From Halapricum hydrolyticum (GTDB lineage: Archaea; Halobacteriota; Halobacteria; Halobacteriales; Haloarculaceae): 64,000 nt of DNA. Numbering within the stretch: position 1 is the first letter of the stretch; each line of letters starts with the position of its first letter. The translations under genes were made by a program, and so were the position numbers. The notes under the pieces are model-generated. The model was not told the DNA's origin, did not search any database, and saw nothing but the letters and a program-made list of their open reading frames with translations. Location of the stretch: contig JAOPKD010000005.1 of assembly GCA_025517565.1 (NCBI GenBank), forward strand, positions 118,023 to 182,022, given 5' to 3'. This document shows positions 1-8,595 of the stretch, piece by piece.

Positions 1-30
1 CACCGCCCGTGCAACGTCACAGCCATCGAG

Positions 31-1686
31 ATGCTCTCGTCGCTGTACCTGCCGCTGGTATTGCTCGCCGCTGTCACCGGATCGGGACTTGCGCTGTTCG
101 CCTGGCTTCACCGAGAGACACCGGGTGCAGCACCGCTCGCACTCTTTCTGCTCGCAGCGAGTCTCTGGTCGTTGACCGATGCTCTGAGCGTCGCGTCGGA
201 CGCGCCACGCCTCTGGACGTCGCTGAAGCTCTCGATTGCGACGCTGGTGCCGCTCGCGTGGCTCGCACTCGTCCTCGAGTACACGGGCCGCGAGCACTGG
301 CTCTCGGGGCCGCGACTGTTCGTGCTGGTCATCGAGCCAGCCGTCTTCTCGGTGCTCATCTGGACGAACGACGCCCATCACACCGTCTGGAAATCGAGCC
401 GTGTGGTCGTCGCCGGTCGGTATTACGTGTTCGATGGGACAGCGGGGCTGGCGTTCTGGGGCCACCAGGTGTACGCCTACGGGCTGATCGTGATCGGGGC
501 AGCACTGCTGGTCAGTATGCTGTGGCGGACCGATGGCGTCTTTCGAGATCAGAGCACCGCGCTGCTGGTTGCGATCGCCGCACCGATGATTATCAACGCG
601 CTGTACATCTTCGGATATACGCCCGGCAGAGTCGATCCGACCGGGATCGCGTTCGTCCTCTCCGGGACCGTCCTCGCAGGGGCGATCCTGTACGAGCACC
701 TGCTCGACGTCGCGCCGGCGACGCGCGAACTGGGTCGGGAGAAGCTGATCGACGAACTCGACGATCCGGTCATCATCGCCGACGCCGAGCAGCGAGTCGT
801 CGATCTCAATCCTGCCGCAGAGTCGCTGCTGGACGTCTCGGCGGAGGCCGCCATCGGCACGGAACTGGCAGTTTTCGACCCGGTGCTTGCCACCGTCGAC
901 GGAAGCGACGAGATCACGCTCGAGCGAGACGGCAGGCGCTGTTATTACGACGTTCGCATCTCGCGGCTGGACCGGGCGTATGGGACCGTCACTGGCCGGA
1001 TCATCAGCCTCAGAGACGTCACAAAACGCACCCGGCGCGAGCAACGACTCGACGTGATGAACCGTCTCTATCGACACAATCTCCGCAACGAAATGAACGT
1101 CGTTCGCGGGAACGCCGAGTTGCTCGCCGCACGCCTAGAGAGTCCGGACCACCGCGACCACGCGGAAACGATCGTCGATACCGCCGACGAAGTGATCGGG
1201 CGCAGCGAGAAGATCAGTGCGCTGTCGCGTTCTATCGAAGACCAGCCGACGCAGTCGCTCGATCTCCCCTCGATCCTGACGTCGCTCGTCGAGTCGTTCC
1301 GCGAGGAATATGCACGGGCGACGATCACGCTCGATGCACCCGAAACGTGTCGGATCGTCGGCGACCCCTCGGTCGAGATCGCGATTCAGGAACTGCTCGA
1401 GAACGCGCTCGAACACGCGAATCGGCCGGACCCGACAGTTCGGATCGAGCTCACGACCGCCGGGGACGACGCCCGCCTCGAAATCCGCGACGACGGGCCG
1501 GGAATCCCCGATCAGGAACTCGAAGTGCTGGAGGCGGGTGCCGAGACGCCGATGGAGCACGCGAGCGGCGTGGGGCTGTGGCTGGTCACGTGGGCGATCG
1601 AACGCGTCGGTGGCCGCGTCAAGTTCGAGAGCGACGAGACGGGGGCGACAGTGACGGTGACGCTCTTGCGGGAGCGCGATCGGTAA
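31..1686 (+). CDS. Membrane sensor histidine kinase (7TM N-terminus, PAS, HisKA/HATPase)
   Basis: A 551-residue protein that probably senses a membrane or intracellular signal and autophosphorylates on histidine. Residues 1 to about 225 form some seven hydrophobic helices of the haloarchaeal HisKA_7TM type. A PAS domain follows (about 240-330). The phosphoacceptor region contains YRHNLRNEMNVV with His349. The ATPase domain shows an N box (about 455-465), the G1 motif DDGPGIP and the G2 motif GVGLWLV. The length and layout match the large haloarchaeal family of such kinases. No response regulator lies next to it here, as is common for these orphan kinases, so the partner and signal are unknown. 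An overlapping long frame over the same DNA is a GC-driven shadow. Confidence 0.9.
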   Translation: MLSSLYLPLVLLAAVTGSGLALFAWLHRETPGAAPLALFLLAASLWSLTDALSVASDAPRLWTSLKLSIATLVPLAWLALVLEYTGREHWLSGPRLFVLVIEPAVFSVLIWTNDAHHTVWKSSRVVVAGRYYVFDGTAGLAFWGHQVYAYGLIVIGAALLVSMLWRTDGVFRDQSTALLVAIAAPMIINALYIFGYTPGRVDPTGIAFVLSGTVLAGAILYEHLLDVAPATRELGREKLIDELDDPVIIADAEQRVVDLNPAAESLLDVSAEAAIGTELAVFDPVLATVDGSDEITLERDGRRCYYDVRISRLDRAYGTVTGRIISLRDVTKRTRREQRLDVMNRLYRHNLRNEMNVVRGNAELLAARLESPDHRDHAETIVDTADEVIGRSEKISALSRSIEDQPTQSLDLPSILTSLVESFREEYARATITLDAPETCRIVGDPSVEIAIQELLENALEHANRPDPTVRIELTTAGDDARLEIRDDGPGIPDQELEVLEAGAETPMEHASGVGLWLVTWAIERVGGRVKFESDETGATVTVTLLRERDR

Positions 1687-1730
1687 CGGGAACCGGCGGG
1701 TATTTTGACCGGACGGCCCGAGACGCCGGT

Positions 1731-2204
1731 ATGTCACTCGCTGCGGATACCCGGCAGGCGGTCCGGGACCACCCGTTCGTCTACGAGGGGTTGCGTGCAG
1801 GGATCGTCAATTACTCTGCAGCCGCCCGGTTTCTGGATGTCGGCGAGACCGAGGCCGTCGCCGCGGCACTGCGACGCTATGCCGAGGAGCTGCCCGAACG
1901 CGAAGACGCCGCGTGCGAACTCCGCGTGACGATGTACAGCGGCGTCGGCCCCGTCGAGGACGGCGAGGACCCACTGCTCGTGGTGGGCGAGACGGCACTC
2001 GCAGCCGACGGCGGCGACGCGACGGCCGTCGTCGCGACCGGCGACGCCGGCCCCGATCTCCTCCGGACTGTGCTGGGCCAGTGTGCGGCGTCCGAGATTC
2101 CAGTCGAAGCCGCCGCAGTCAGTGCGGACGCGCTCGTGCTCGTCGTCGGCCGCCGGGACGGGCCGGACGTCGTCCGGTTGCTCGAACGCCACGTCGAGAC
2201 CTGA
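1731..2204 (+). CDS. Conserved haloarchaeal protein of unknown function
   Basis: 157 residues, acidic and rich in Ala/Val, without membrane segments or Cys. I do not recognise a named domain. The C-terminal half (about 75-155) has alternating beta and alpha patterns ending in VVRLLERH. The start is set by a TATA-like TATTTTGA at about 1700-1707, some 27 nt before the ATG, which fits a leaderless transcript. The same frame is open further upstream, but that part runs over the kinase gene and has a different composition. It sits in tandem before cysS. This neighbour says little about function. Confidence 0.75.
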   Translation: MSLAADTRQAVRDHPFVYEGLRAGIVNYSAAARFLDVGETEAVAAALRRYAEELPEREDAACELRVTMYSGVGPVEDGEDPLLVVGETALAADGGDATAVVATGDAGPDLLRTVLGQCAASEIPVEAAAVSADALVLVVGRRDGPDVVRLLERHVET

Positions 2205-2271
2205 CGGGAGGGAGCGACGGGAGGGAGCGGACTCCGACGGATTGAAACGCTGGCTCGCGTAGTGACGGGCA

Positions 2272-3756
2272 ATGACGCTGCGCGTGACGAACACGCTGAC
2301 CGGCGAGCGCGAGGAGTTCGTACCCGAGGATCCCGACGCCGTCCGGTTGTACTACTGCGGGCTGACGGTCTCGGACCCGCCGCATCTGGGTCACGCCCGC
2401 GGGTGGGTCCACGTCGACGTGATGGATCGGTGGCTCTCCTGGCTGGGCTATACGGTCCATCACGTCGAGAACTTCACCGACGTCAACGAGAAGATCGTCG
2501 CCCGGGTCGGCGAGGACGGATCGAGCGAATCCGAGGTCGCCGAGCACTATATCGGCGAAGTCATCCGTGCGATGCGGGAGCTCAACCTCCGGCGGGCGGA
2601 GGTCTACCCGCGCGTCTCCGAGCACGTCCCGGAGATCATCGATCTCGTCGAAACCTTGATCGAGAAGGGCTACGCCTACGAATCGAACGGGTCAGTCTAC
2701 TTCGACGTGACCGCCTTCGACGAGTACGGCAAGCTCTCGAACCAGGACCTCGATGAGTTGCAGGCCCAGGGCGACGAGGACGAACAGGCCGAGAAGCGCA
2801 ACCCCACGGACTTCGCCCTCTGGAAGGCCGACGGCGTCGAGCCCGAGGAGATCACCGAGCACCAGCATCCCGAGGCTGCGCCCGCAGAAGAGGCCTGCGA
2901 GACCGCGGAGACCTGGGACTCCCCGTGGGGTGAGGGCCGTCCTGGCTGGCACATCGAGTGCTCGGTGATGAGCATGACCCATCTTGACGAGACACTGGAC
3001 ATCCACGTCGGCGGGCAGGACCTGGTCTTTCCCCACCACGAGAACGAGATCGCCCAGAGCGAGGCCGCGACCGGCCAGACCTTCGCCAACTACTGGCTAC
3101 ACGTCGGCCTGCTGGAGACCAGCGACGAGAAGATGTCCTCCTCGCTGGGCAACTTCGCGACCGTCGAGGAAGCCATCGAAGAGTACGGCGTCGACGTGGT
3201 CCGGACCTTCCTGCTGTCGACAGCCTATCACAGCCGGGCGACCTACAGCGAGGGGACGATCTCGGAAGCACAGGATCGATTCGAGCGCCTCGAACGCGGC
3301 TACGAGCGTGCCGTCGAGGCCTGCGATAGCGTCGACGCCCGGACCAAAGTCGAGGACGCCGACCTGCGCGCGGCGGTCGAGACGGCCCGCGAGGAGTTCG
3401 AGGCCGCGATGAACGACGACTTCAACACCCGTGGAGCGATGGCCGGGCTCCTCGATCTCGTCGGGGCGGTCAACGCCCATCTCGACGACTCCGACGAGTA
3501 CGACTACCGCGGGCTCCGGCGGGCGATCGAGACCCTCGAGGAATTCGCCGGTGGCGTCTTCGGCCTGTCGCTGGGTGGGGCCGACGGCGGCGATGTCGAA
3601 CTCGCCGAGGACGTGATCGATCTCGTGCTTTCGATCCGCGAGCAGGAACGGGCGACCGGCAACTACGAGCGAGCCGACGAGCTCCGGGACGAACTGGAGG
3701 CGCTGGGCGTCGAGGTCCAGGACACCGACGACGGGCCTGTCGCGCGGATCGAGTGA
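2272..3756 (+). CDS. cysS: Cysteinyl-tRNA synthetase
   Basis: Charges tRNA-Cys with cysteine in the cytoplasm. This is a class I synthetase of 494 residues, the usual length. The HIGH motif is HLGH at 38-41, preceded by the zinc ligand Cys29 in YYCG. A second zinc-site segment, WHIECS, lies near residue 228. The KMSKS signature appears as KMSSS at 287-291, followed by LGN. The C-terminal part (about 355-494) is the helical DALR-type anticodon-binding domain. The protein is highly acidic with several acidic insertions, typical of haloarchaea. It is a single gene spaced 46 bp from the following corA-like gene. Confidence 0.97.
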   Translation: MTLRVTNTLTGEREEFVPEDPDAVRLYYCGLTVSDPPHLGHARGWVHVDVMDRWLSWLGYTVHHVENFTDVNEKIVARVGEDGSSESEVAEHYIGEVIRAMRELNLRRAEVYPRVSEHVPEIIDLVETLIEKGYAYESNGSVYFDVTAFDEYGKLSNQDLDELQAQGDEDEQAEKRNPTDFALWKADGVEPEEITEHQHPEAAPAEEACETAETWDSPWGEGRPGWHIECSVMSMTHLDETLDIHVGGQDLVFPHHENEIAQSEAATGQTFANYWLHVGLLETSDEKMSSSLGNFATVEEAIEEYGVDVVRTFLLSTAYHSRATYSEGTISEAQDRFERLERGYERAVEACDSVDARTKVEDADLRAAVETAREEFEAAMNDDFNTRGAMAGLLDLVGAVNAHLDDSDEYDYRGLRRAIETLEEFAGGVFGLSLGGADGGDVELAEDVIDLVLSIREQERATGNYERADELRDELEALGVEVQDTDDGPVARIE

Positions 3757-3802
3757 TAGCGCGCTCCCACAGACTTTTTTCGCTCGGCGGCGACCTGCGA
3801 GC

Positions 3803-4768
3803 ATGATCGACGCGCTCGTCTATCAGAGCGGCACCGTCGAGTCCTACGACGACCTCAGGACAGCCAGGGCCGCGACGGGCACGACCTGGATCCATGCGAC
3901 GGAGATGACTGGCGAGGAGCGCGACCGAATCCGCGAGGCGTTCGATCTGCACCCGCTGGCAATCGAGGATGTGACCAGCAACGTCCGCGCGAAAGTCGAG
4001 GAGTTCCCGGGATTCGTGTTTGTCCTGCTGAAGACCGCCCGTCTTACCCGCGGCGAGACGAGCTTCGAGGAGGAGATCGATACCGCTCCGGTGGGGGTGT
4101 TCTTCGGTAGCGACTGGGTCGTCTCGATGACGCCTGGAACGGCACCGGAGATCGGTCGCGTCCGTGCTGCGGTCGAGTCCGGCGACGAGCGACTGCTCGA
4201 ACGCGGCGCAGACTTCACCGCCTACCGGATCGTCGACGTGCTCGTCGACCAGTACTTCGACGTGCTCGACGGCATCGAAACCAAGATCGAATCGATCGAG
4301 GACGACGTAATCGCATCGACGCAACTGGACGTGCTCGACGAGATCAACGGTGTCCGTCGGGAGTTGCTCTCCTTTCGAAAACTGCTCTGGCCCGCCCGCG
4401 AGGCAGTCGGTACGCTCGCCCGGGGTGACCCCCGACTGGTCGACGAATCCACCGAGAAGTACTTCCGTAGCGTCCACGACCACCTCGTTCAACTGGTCGA
4501 TCTGACCGAGACCTACCGCGATCTGGTCAGCGGTGCGCGGGACATCTACCTCAATAGCGTTTCTCAATCGACCAACGAGGTCATGAAGGTCCTGACGGTC
4601 GTCGCAACGGTCTTCATCCCGCTGACGTTCGTCGCCGGGGTCTACGGTATGAACTTCGAATGGATGCCCGAGTTGACCTGGCAGTGGGGATATCCGGCTG
4701 TACTAGCAGTGATGGCCGCTATCGCCGTCGGGATGCTCGTGTTCTTCCGCGATCGAGGGTACATCTAG
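3803..4768 (+). CDS. corA: CorA-family magnesium/cobalt transporter
   Basis: A 321-residue divalent-cation channel of the CorA family, expected to import Mg2+ as a pentamer in the cytoplasmic membrane. A long cytoplasmic N-terminal domain with helical coiled stretches (about 1-260) is followed by two C-terminal transmembrane helices. Between them lies the family signature YGMNFEWMPEL (about residues 279-289), containing the GMN selectivity motif. A TATA-like CTTTTTT at about 3774-3780 precedes the ATG by some 26 nt. The gene ends convergently with the next one, and their stop codons overlap by a few bases. Confidence 0.95.
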   Translation: MIDALVYQSGTVESYDDLRTARAATGTTWIHATEMTGEERDRIREAFDLHPLAIEDVTSNVRAKVEEFPGFVFVLLKTARLTRGETSFEEEIDTAPVGVFFGSDWVVSMTPGTAPEIGRVRAAVESGDERLLERGADFTAYRIVDVLVDQYFDVLDGIETKIESIEDDVIASTQLDVLDEINGVRRELLSFRKLLWPAREAVGTLARGDPRLVDESTEKYFRSVHDHLVQLVDLTETYRDLVSGARDIYLNSVSQSTNEVMKVLTVVATVFIPLTFVAGVYGMNFEWMPELTWQWGYPAVLAVMAAIAVGMLVFFRDRGYI

Positions 4769-6000
4769 AGGATCAGCGGCCCGAGCAACACCCCCATCAG
4801 CGAGACGCGCCGGGCGCCGACGCGCGGCGGGAGCAGGCCGACCAGCGTCGCGGCGAAGAAGACCCCCACGCCCACGAGACCGCTCAGCAGCCAGAGCAAC
4901 GCGACCAGCAGGCCGAGGACGCCGATCGACAGTCGCGTGTTGTCGAGTCGGCCAACGATCCGGAGATAGCGATCACCGACGACGATCACGAGCACGAATC
5001 CGACCAGCGACGCAACGGCGATCGCGAGCAGCCACAGCGCCAGCGACTGCGGAGCGTTGACCGACTCGACGGCGACGACGACGCCCGTACGGGTCGAGCC
5101 GAAGGTGACGAACGCCACGAGCGCGAAGATCGCCGTCGCCGTGTTGACGCCACTGGTCGCGACGACGAACCCGCGGGCACCACGGGTTCGCGGCACTGCG
5201 AGCAGGACCATCGTCGCCGCGATCGCACTGGAGACGCCCGGTAAGAAGCCGACGACAGCGCCTGCCAGCGCACCCATTCCGGCCAGGCCGACGACCAGCC
5301 AGCGAGTCGTCAACGCGACCGGCTCGTCCTGAGGCGGGACGCCCGCGCCGCCGATCGAGTCCAGCAGGATCGGCGCGCCGAACAGGCCGGCAAATAGCGG
5401 GGGGAGCGTGTTCCCGACGGGGACGACGCCGCCGACAGGCATATCCAGGGTCGCGAACCCGAGTGCCGCACTCGCTGCGAAAGCGAGGGCCGCGCCGAGC
5501 CGTGCCGGGCGATCCGGCTCGGACATGATCAGCACGGCGACGACGGCCGTGAGCACGATCGACATGTGGGCGTCGAGCCACGGCATCCCGGCGCGCATCG
5601 CCCTCGTGAGCGGGATCGCCAGCGGAACCGTCGCGAGCACGGCCAGGGCGCTGCCCAGCGCCGAGAGTCGCAGCGCCTCGCGGCCCCGTCCGGCGAGGAC
5701 GAGTTCGTGGCCCGGGAGGGCGCTCGCGGCCATCGCCGGATCGGGCACGCCCAGCGCCAGCGACGGCACGATGTCCAGAAACGTGTGGACGATCCCCGCC
5801 GAGAGCATCGCGGCCGCGACGTACTGCGGTGGCCCCGGAACCGCAGACGCCAGCGACGCGAGCAACAGCGCGAACGTGTTGGCGTGCAACCCGGGCGTGA
5901 GCCCGCTGACCGTCCCGAGGCAGATCCCGCTCCCGACGTAGACGAGTACCAGCGCGGTCGCTCCCGGATCGACCACGAATCTGACTCCGGCAGCCTCCAT
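4765..6000 (-). CDS. TctA-like (DUF112) integral membrane permease
   Basis: 411 residues with about ten or eleven hydrophobic helices over the whole length. The glycine-rich segments SGLTPGLHANTF (near 34-45) and GFLPGVSSAI (about 252-261) are the paired G-x-x-PG motifs of the tripartite tricarboxylate transporter TctA family. Bacterial members work with a binding protein (TctC) and a small membrane protein (TctB). Neither partner is adjacent here, and archaeal relatives are usually orphan, so the substrate is unknown. Read leftward from 6000, convergent with corA. The first residues MEAAG are chosen because the hydrophobic part begins about 15 residues later. Confidence 0.8.
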   Translation of the reverse strand: MEAAGVRFVVDPGATALVLVYVGSGICLGTVSGLTPGLHANTFALLLASLASAVPGPPQYVAAAMLSAGIVHTFLDIVPSLALGVPDPAMAASALPGHELVLAGRGREALRLSALGSALAVLATVPLAIPLTRAMRAGMPWLDAHMSIVLTAVVAVLIMSEPDRPARLGAALAFAASAALGFATLDMPVGGVVPVGNTLPPLFAGLFGAPILLDSIGGAGVPPQDEPVALTTRWLVVGLAGMGALAGAVVGFLPGVSSAIAATMVLLAVPRTRGARGFVVATSGVNTATAIFALVAFVTFGSTRTGVVVAVESVNAPQSLALWLLAIAVASLVGFVLVIVVGDRYLRIVGRLDNTRLSIGVLGLLVALLWLLSGLVGVGVFFAATLVGLLPPRVGARRVSLMGVLLGPLIL

Positions 6001-6138
6001 CGGGCCACGCTTCCTTCGGGTTCGCTGATAAACCCGCGGTCGGGTTCGACAGCCGGACGATCGTATGAAAACGCAACGCTCGACAGTCGCGCCGCTACGC
6101 GGTCGGCGTCGAAAGAAACGAACGGTGGTTCGCGACAG

Positions 6139-6471
6139 TTAGCCGAAGAGTTCGCCGAGACCTTCGCCGCTGGCCTCTTCGTCCTCGTCGTCTTCCTCGT
6201 CTTCGTCGGCGGCCTCTTCCTCGTCGGCTTCGTCGCCGCCTTCGTCGGCGGGCTCGGCCTCGTCGGTCGTCGTGGCGCCGCCCGTCGCGGGGACGGCAGC
6301 GGCCTGCTCGACGGCCTCGTCGATGTCGACGTCCTCGAGCGCGGCGATGAGTGCCTTGACGCGGGACTCTTCGACGTCGACGCCCGCGGCCTCAAGGACG
6401 TCCGTGAGGTTCTCTTCGTTGATCTCTTCGCCCGATTCGTTCAGGATGAGTGCTGCGTATACGTATTCCAT
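6139..6471 (-). CDS. rpl12: Ribosomal protein P1/L12 (stalk)
   Basis: The archaeal acidic stalk protein P1 (aL12), which recruits translation factors to the large subunit. The N-terminal dimerisation domain [14 protein letters not shown] is typical. A flexible Ala/Gly/Glu hinge follows, and the tail is very acidic and ends EGLGELFG, the factor-binding motif. I start at MEYVYA rather than at the upstream in-frame ATG (MTT), because homologues begin there. Length is about 110 residues, as expected. It is the last gene of the leftward L1-L10-L12 operon, 15 nt after rpl10. Confidence 0.96.
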   Translation of the reverse strand: MEYVYAALILNESGEEINEENLTDVLEAAGVDVEESRVKALIAALEDVDIDEAVEQAAAVPATGGATTTDEAEPADEGGDEADEEEAADEDEEDDEDEEASGEGLGELFG

Positions 6472-6486
6472 TGTTGTCACCTTGTG

Positions 6487-7527
6487 TTAGAACATGTCAC
6501 CGAGTGCTGCGCCTGCGTCGCCGCCGTCGTCGTCTTCGTCTTCCTCGTCGGCGTCGTCGGCTTCTTCTTCGGCGTCGGCGTCCTCGGATTCGTCGTCGGT
6601 CTGTTCGTCGCTCGATTCGGTTTCCGGCTGTTCGAGGTCACGCAGTTCCTCGGGAAGCGCCTCTTGATCGTCGATCTGGGCGGCAAGCGCCCGGACCTGG
6701 CCGTCGGCCTTGCTGAGGAGGTCCGGCATGACGTCCTCGTTCTCGATAGAGGCGTGGATCGCGAGGTTCTTGGCCTCGCCGCTGGCCTTGCCGAGCTGTG
6801 CCGGCAGGGTCTGTGCGGTCGGGAACGAGGCGTTGATCGCCAGGTTCCGGGCGCGCGCGGCGGCCGTCTCGACGTCCGAGCGGTACTCGTCGGCGTCGAG
6901 CGCGAGGTCTTCGGGTTCGAAGAGCACGCCATCCGAGAAGACGGCACGCAGGTCCAGTCCGACTTCCTTGGGCTCGATACCGAGTTCGGAGAGGACGTTG
7001 GCCATGTCCGCGGAGACTTCCTCCCCGGCGTCGAGGACCTTGCTGTCCTCCACAACCTGGATGGAGCCCTCCTGGATGCGTGCGTTCGCACCGATCGACT
7101 GGAGTTCACCGACGAACGGCCCCGGGTCGACGCCCGTGTCACCTTCAGGGATGACGATGTCGTTGGGCGCGACCTCGCCCGCGTTGATCGGGGCAGAAGT
7201 CTTGGAGGCTTCCAGTTGCCTGTACAGCCCGAAGGGGTTGTCGTTCGTGCCAATGAGCCCGACGTGGCCCGAGATGTACTCGGTCAGTTGCTCAAAGCCT
7301 TCGTCGACCTCTTCCAGGGCGCGGACCAGCAGCGTGTTGCGGCTGACGCGCAGTTCGGCCGTGCCGTACAGGTCACGGCGCATGTCCTGCAGTTGCTGGC
7401 TCGGAATGCCGGTCAGGTCGACGATGCCGACGCTGTCGTAGGACTCGAGCGTGGCGACGAGATCGTCGATCTCCTCGCGCTTCCACTCGGGAATGTGTTC
7501 GGTCTTGCGCTGGGATTCGGCGCTCAT
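6487..7527 (-). CDS. rpl10: Ribosomal protein L10/P0 (stalk base)
   Basis: Archaeal uL10 (P0), 346 residues. It binds 23S rRNA and carries the P1/L12 dimers. The N-terminal L10 domain contains [17 protein letters not shown] (about 34-50). The C-terminal helical part holds the L12-binding spine and ends in an acidic tail with GAALGDMF, the same kind of terminal motif as in L12. The gene begins one base after the rpl1 stop codon and so is translationally coupled with it. Order L1-L10-L12 is the classic haloarchaeal arrangement, with L11 elsewhere. Confidence 0.97.
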   Translation of the reverse strand: MSAESQRKTEHIPEWKREEIDDLVATLESYDSVGIVDLTGIPSQQLQDMRRDLYGTAELRVSRNTLLVRALEEVDEGFEQLTEYISGHVGLIGTNDNPFGLYRQLEASKTSAPINAGEVAPNDIVIPEGDTGVDPGPFVGELQSIGANARIQEGSIQVVEDSKVLDAGEEVSADMANVLSELGIEPKEVGLDLRAVFSDGVLFEPEDLALDADEYRSDVETAAARARNLAINASFPTAQTLPAQLGKASGEAKNLAIHASIENEDVMPDLLSKADGQVRALAAQIDDQEALPEELRDLEQPETESSDEQTDDESEDADAEEEADDADEEDEDDDGGDAGAALGDMF

Positions 7528-7528
7528 G

Positions 7529-8167
7529 TTAGGCCACCTCCACGGCCGGCCCCATCGTCGTCTTCACGAACACCGAATCCACGTTCAGCGGCCCCTTCTC
7601 GAGGTTGGCGTGGAGACGGCGCAGGATGACGTCGATGTTGTCGGCGATCTCCTCGGCGGACATGTCTTCGGCACCCACGCGGGTGTGGAAGGTCCGCCGC
7701 TCGCCGCTGCGAAGCTGGACCGTGTTCTTCATGCGGTTGACGGTTTCGACGACATCGTCGTCCGGCTGGAGCGGTTCGGGCATCTTCCCGCGCGGCCCGA
7801 GAATCGTCCCGAGGTATCGACCGATGTCCTGCATCATGGACGCTTCCGCGATGAAGAAGTCGGTGTCCTCGGCGAGATCCTTGGCCCGGTCATCGTCGTC
7901 GCCCAGGTCTTCGAGGTCGTTGCCATCGAGGACGTCATCGGCGACGTCTTCTGCCAGCATAGCGGTTTCTCCCTCGGCAAAGACGACAATTGTCGTTTCC
8001 TGGCCGGTCCCCTCCGGCAGGACGACACCTTCGTCTACACGGTTCGACGGATCGTTGAGGTCAAGATCGCGCAAGTTAATCGCGAGGTCCACCGTTTCCC
8101 GGAAATTCCGGTCAGGTGCCTCCTCGAGTGCGCGAGAGACTGCGTTCTCTATTTCCTGATCTGCCAT
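7529..8167 (-). CDS. rpl1: Ribosomal protein L1
   Basis: uL1, 212 residues, forms the mobile L1 stalk at the tRNA exit site and in archaea also represses its own operon by binding the mRNA. The sequence shows the L1 core, including [10 protein letters not shown] at about 124-133, and the RNA-binding segments around [13 protein letters not shown] residues. A strong Shine-Dalgarno sequence GGAGGTGA lies 4 nt before the ATG, which marks this gene as leadered, unlike most genes here. It is the first gene of the L1-L10-L12 operon. Confidence 0.97.
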   Translation of the reverse strand: MADQEIENAVSRALEEAPDRNFRETVDLAINLRDLDLNDPSNRVDEGVVLPEGTGQETTIVVFAEGETAMLAEDVADDVLDGNDLEDLGDDDDRAKDLAEDTDFFIAEASMMQDIGRYLGTILGPRGKMPEPLQPDDDVVETVNRMKNTVQLRSGERRTFHTRVGAEDMSAEEIADNIDVILRRLHANLEKGPLNVDSVFVKTTMGPAVEVA

Positions 8168-8176
8168 TGTTCACCT

Positions 8177-8203
8177 CCGTAGTGCGCCAGATGGCTTCTA
8201 CGG
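8177..8203 (-). promoter_or_regulatory. Hairpin in the rpl1 leader, candidate L1 autoregulatory site
   Basis: On the mRNA strand a perfect 6-bp stem CCGUAG/CUACGG (8198-8203 with 8177-8182) encloses a 15-nt loop that can form an inner GCC/GGC helix with an asymmetric internal loop. The 3' arm runs directly into the Shine-Dalgarno GGAGGTGA, so folding or L1 binding would cover the ribosome-binding site. L1 repression through a leader structure that mimics its 23S rRNA site is known for archaeal L1 operons. The assignment here is inference from position and fold. Confidence 0.6.
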
Positions 8204-8250
8204 GTCAGTGAAACAGGCGGATGCCTGTCTCGTACGGTCAGAGGCCGATG

Positions 8251-8261
8251 CGAAACTTAAA
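8251..8261 (-). promoter_or_regulatory. TATA-like promoter of the rpl1-rpl10-rpl12 operon
   Basis: Read on the minus strand the element is TTTAAGTTT, about 90 nt upstream of the rpl1 ATG. Initiation some 25 nt downstream would give a leader of about 65 nt that contains the hairpin described at 8177-8203. The long leader sets this promoter apart from the leaderless ones elsewhere in the window. Confidence 0.55.
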
Positions 8262-8312
8262 GCCGTCGAACGGGAGGCGCGAACGAATGTGAGCGCCTCC
8301 GAATGCACGAAC

Positions 8313-8336
8313 GGGGAGCGGTAGCGACCCGTGAGT
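8313..8336 (+). repeat. Dispersed intergenic repeat, copy 1
   Basis: The 24-nt sequence beginning GGGGAGCGGTAGCGACCC recurs on the opposite strand at 11430-11453 with one difference in 24 positions. Both copies lie in intergenic DNA, upstream of rpl1 here and upstream of secF there. It looks like a small GC-rich repetitive element. No function is apparent. Confidence 0.6.
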
Positions 8337-8387
8337 GGCGAGCGGATCCGAATGGACGAGCGGACGACCCCGCGCAGGGCAGCGCTA

Positions 8388-8549
8388 TCACTCGTCGCCG
8401 ACGAAGACAGTTTTCAGGCGGTTGCCGCAGTTCGGACAGCACAGCACCTGCCACTTGTCGGGGTCGAGATCGGCCATCGTCTCCGTCCGGATGGCGTCCT
8501 CGCGTGCGACCGATCGCTCGCAGGTATCACAATAGAACTCCTCGCTCAT
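8388..8549 (-). CDS. Small zinc-ribbon protein (53 aa)
   Basis: A short leftward gene encoding 53 residues that begins MSEEFYCDTCERS and contains LCCPNCGNRLKTVF. The two pairs CDTC (7-10) and CPNC (38-41) form a four-cysteine zinc ribbon. Haloarchaeal genomes contain many such one-domain proteins, some acting in stress responses, but this one has no assignable role. It stands alone between rpl1 and secD, so it has its own promoter or shares a transcript with no obvious partner. Codon use and GC content match the core chromosome. Confidence 0.75.
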   Translation of the reverse strand: MSEEFYCDTCERSVAREDAIRTETMADLDPDKWQVLCCPNCGNRLKTVFVGDE

Positions 8550-8595
8550 AGACGCGTGTACGAGCCGACGGAAGAAAACGGTAGCCCTCGACCGC

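Noticed and set aside
9..1686. Long open frame overlapping the histidine kinase gene
   Set aside because: Its translation over this stretch is Arg-rich low-quality sequence caused by GC-rich third positions. Only its last part, from 1731, is a real gene.
5566..7629. 687-codon frame antisense to the ribosomal operon and the TctA-like gene
   Set aside because: It lies opposite three well-identified ribosomal protein genes and shows no domain.
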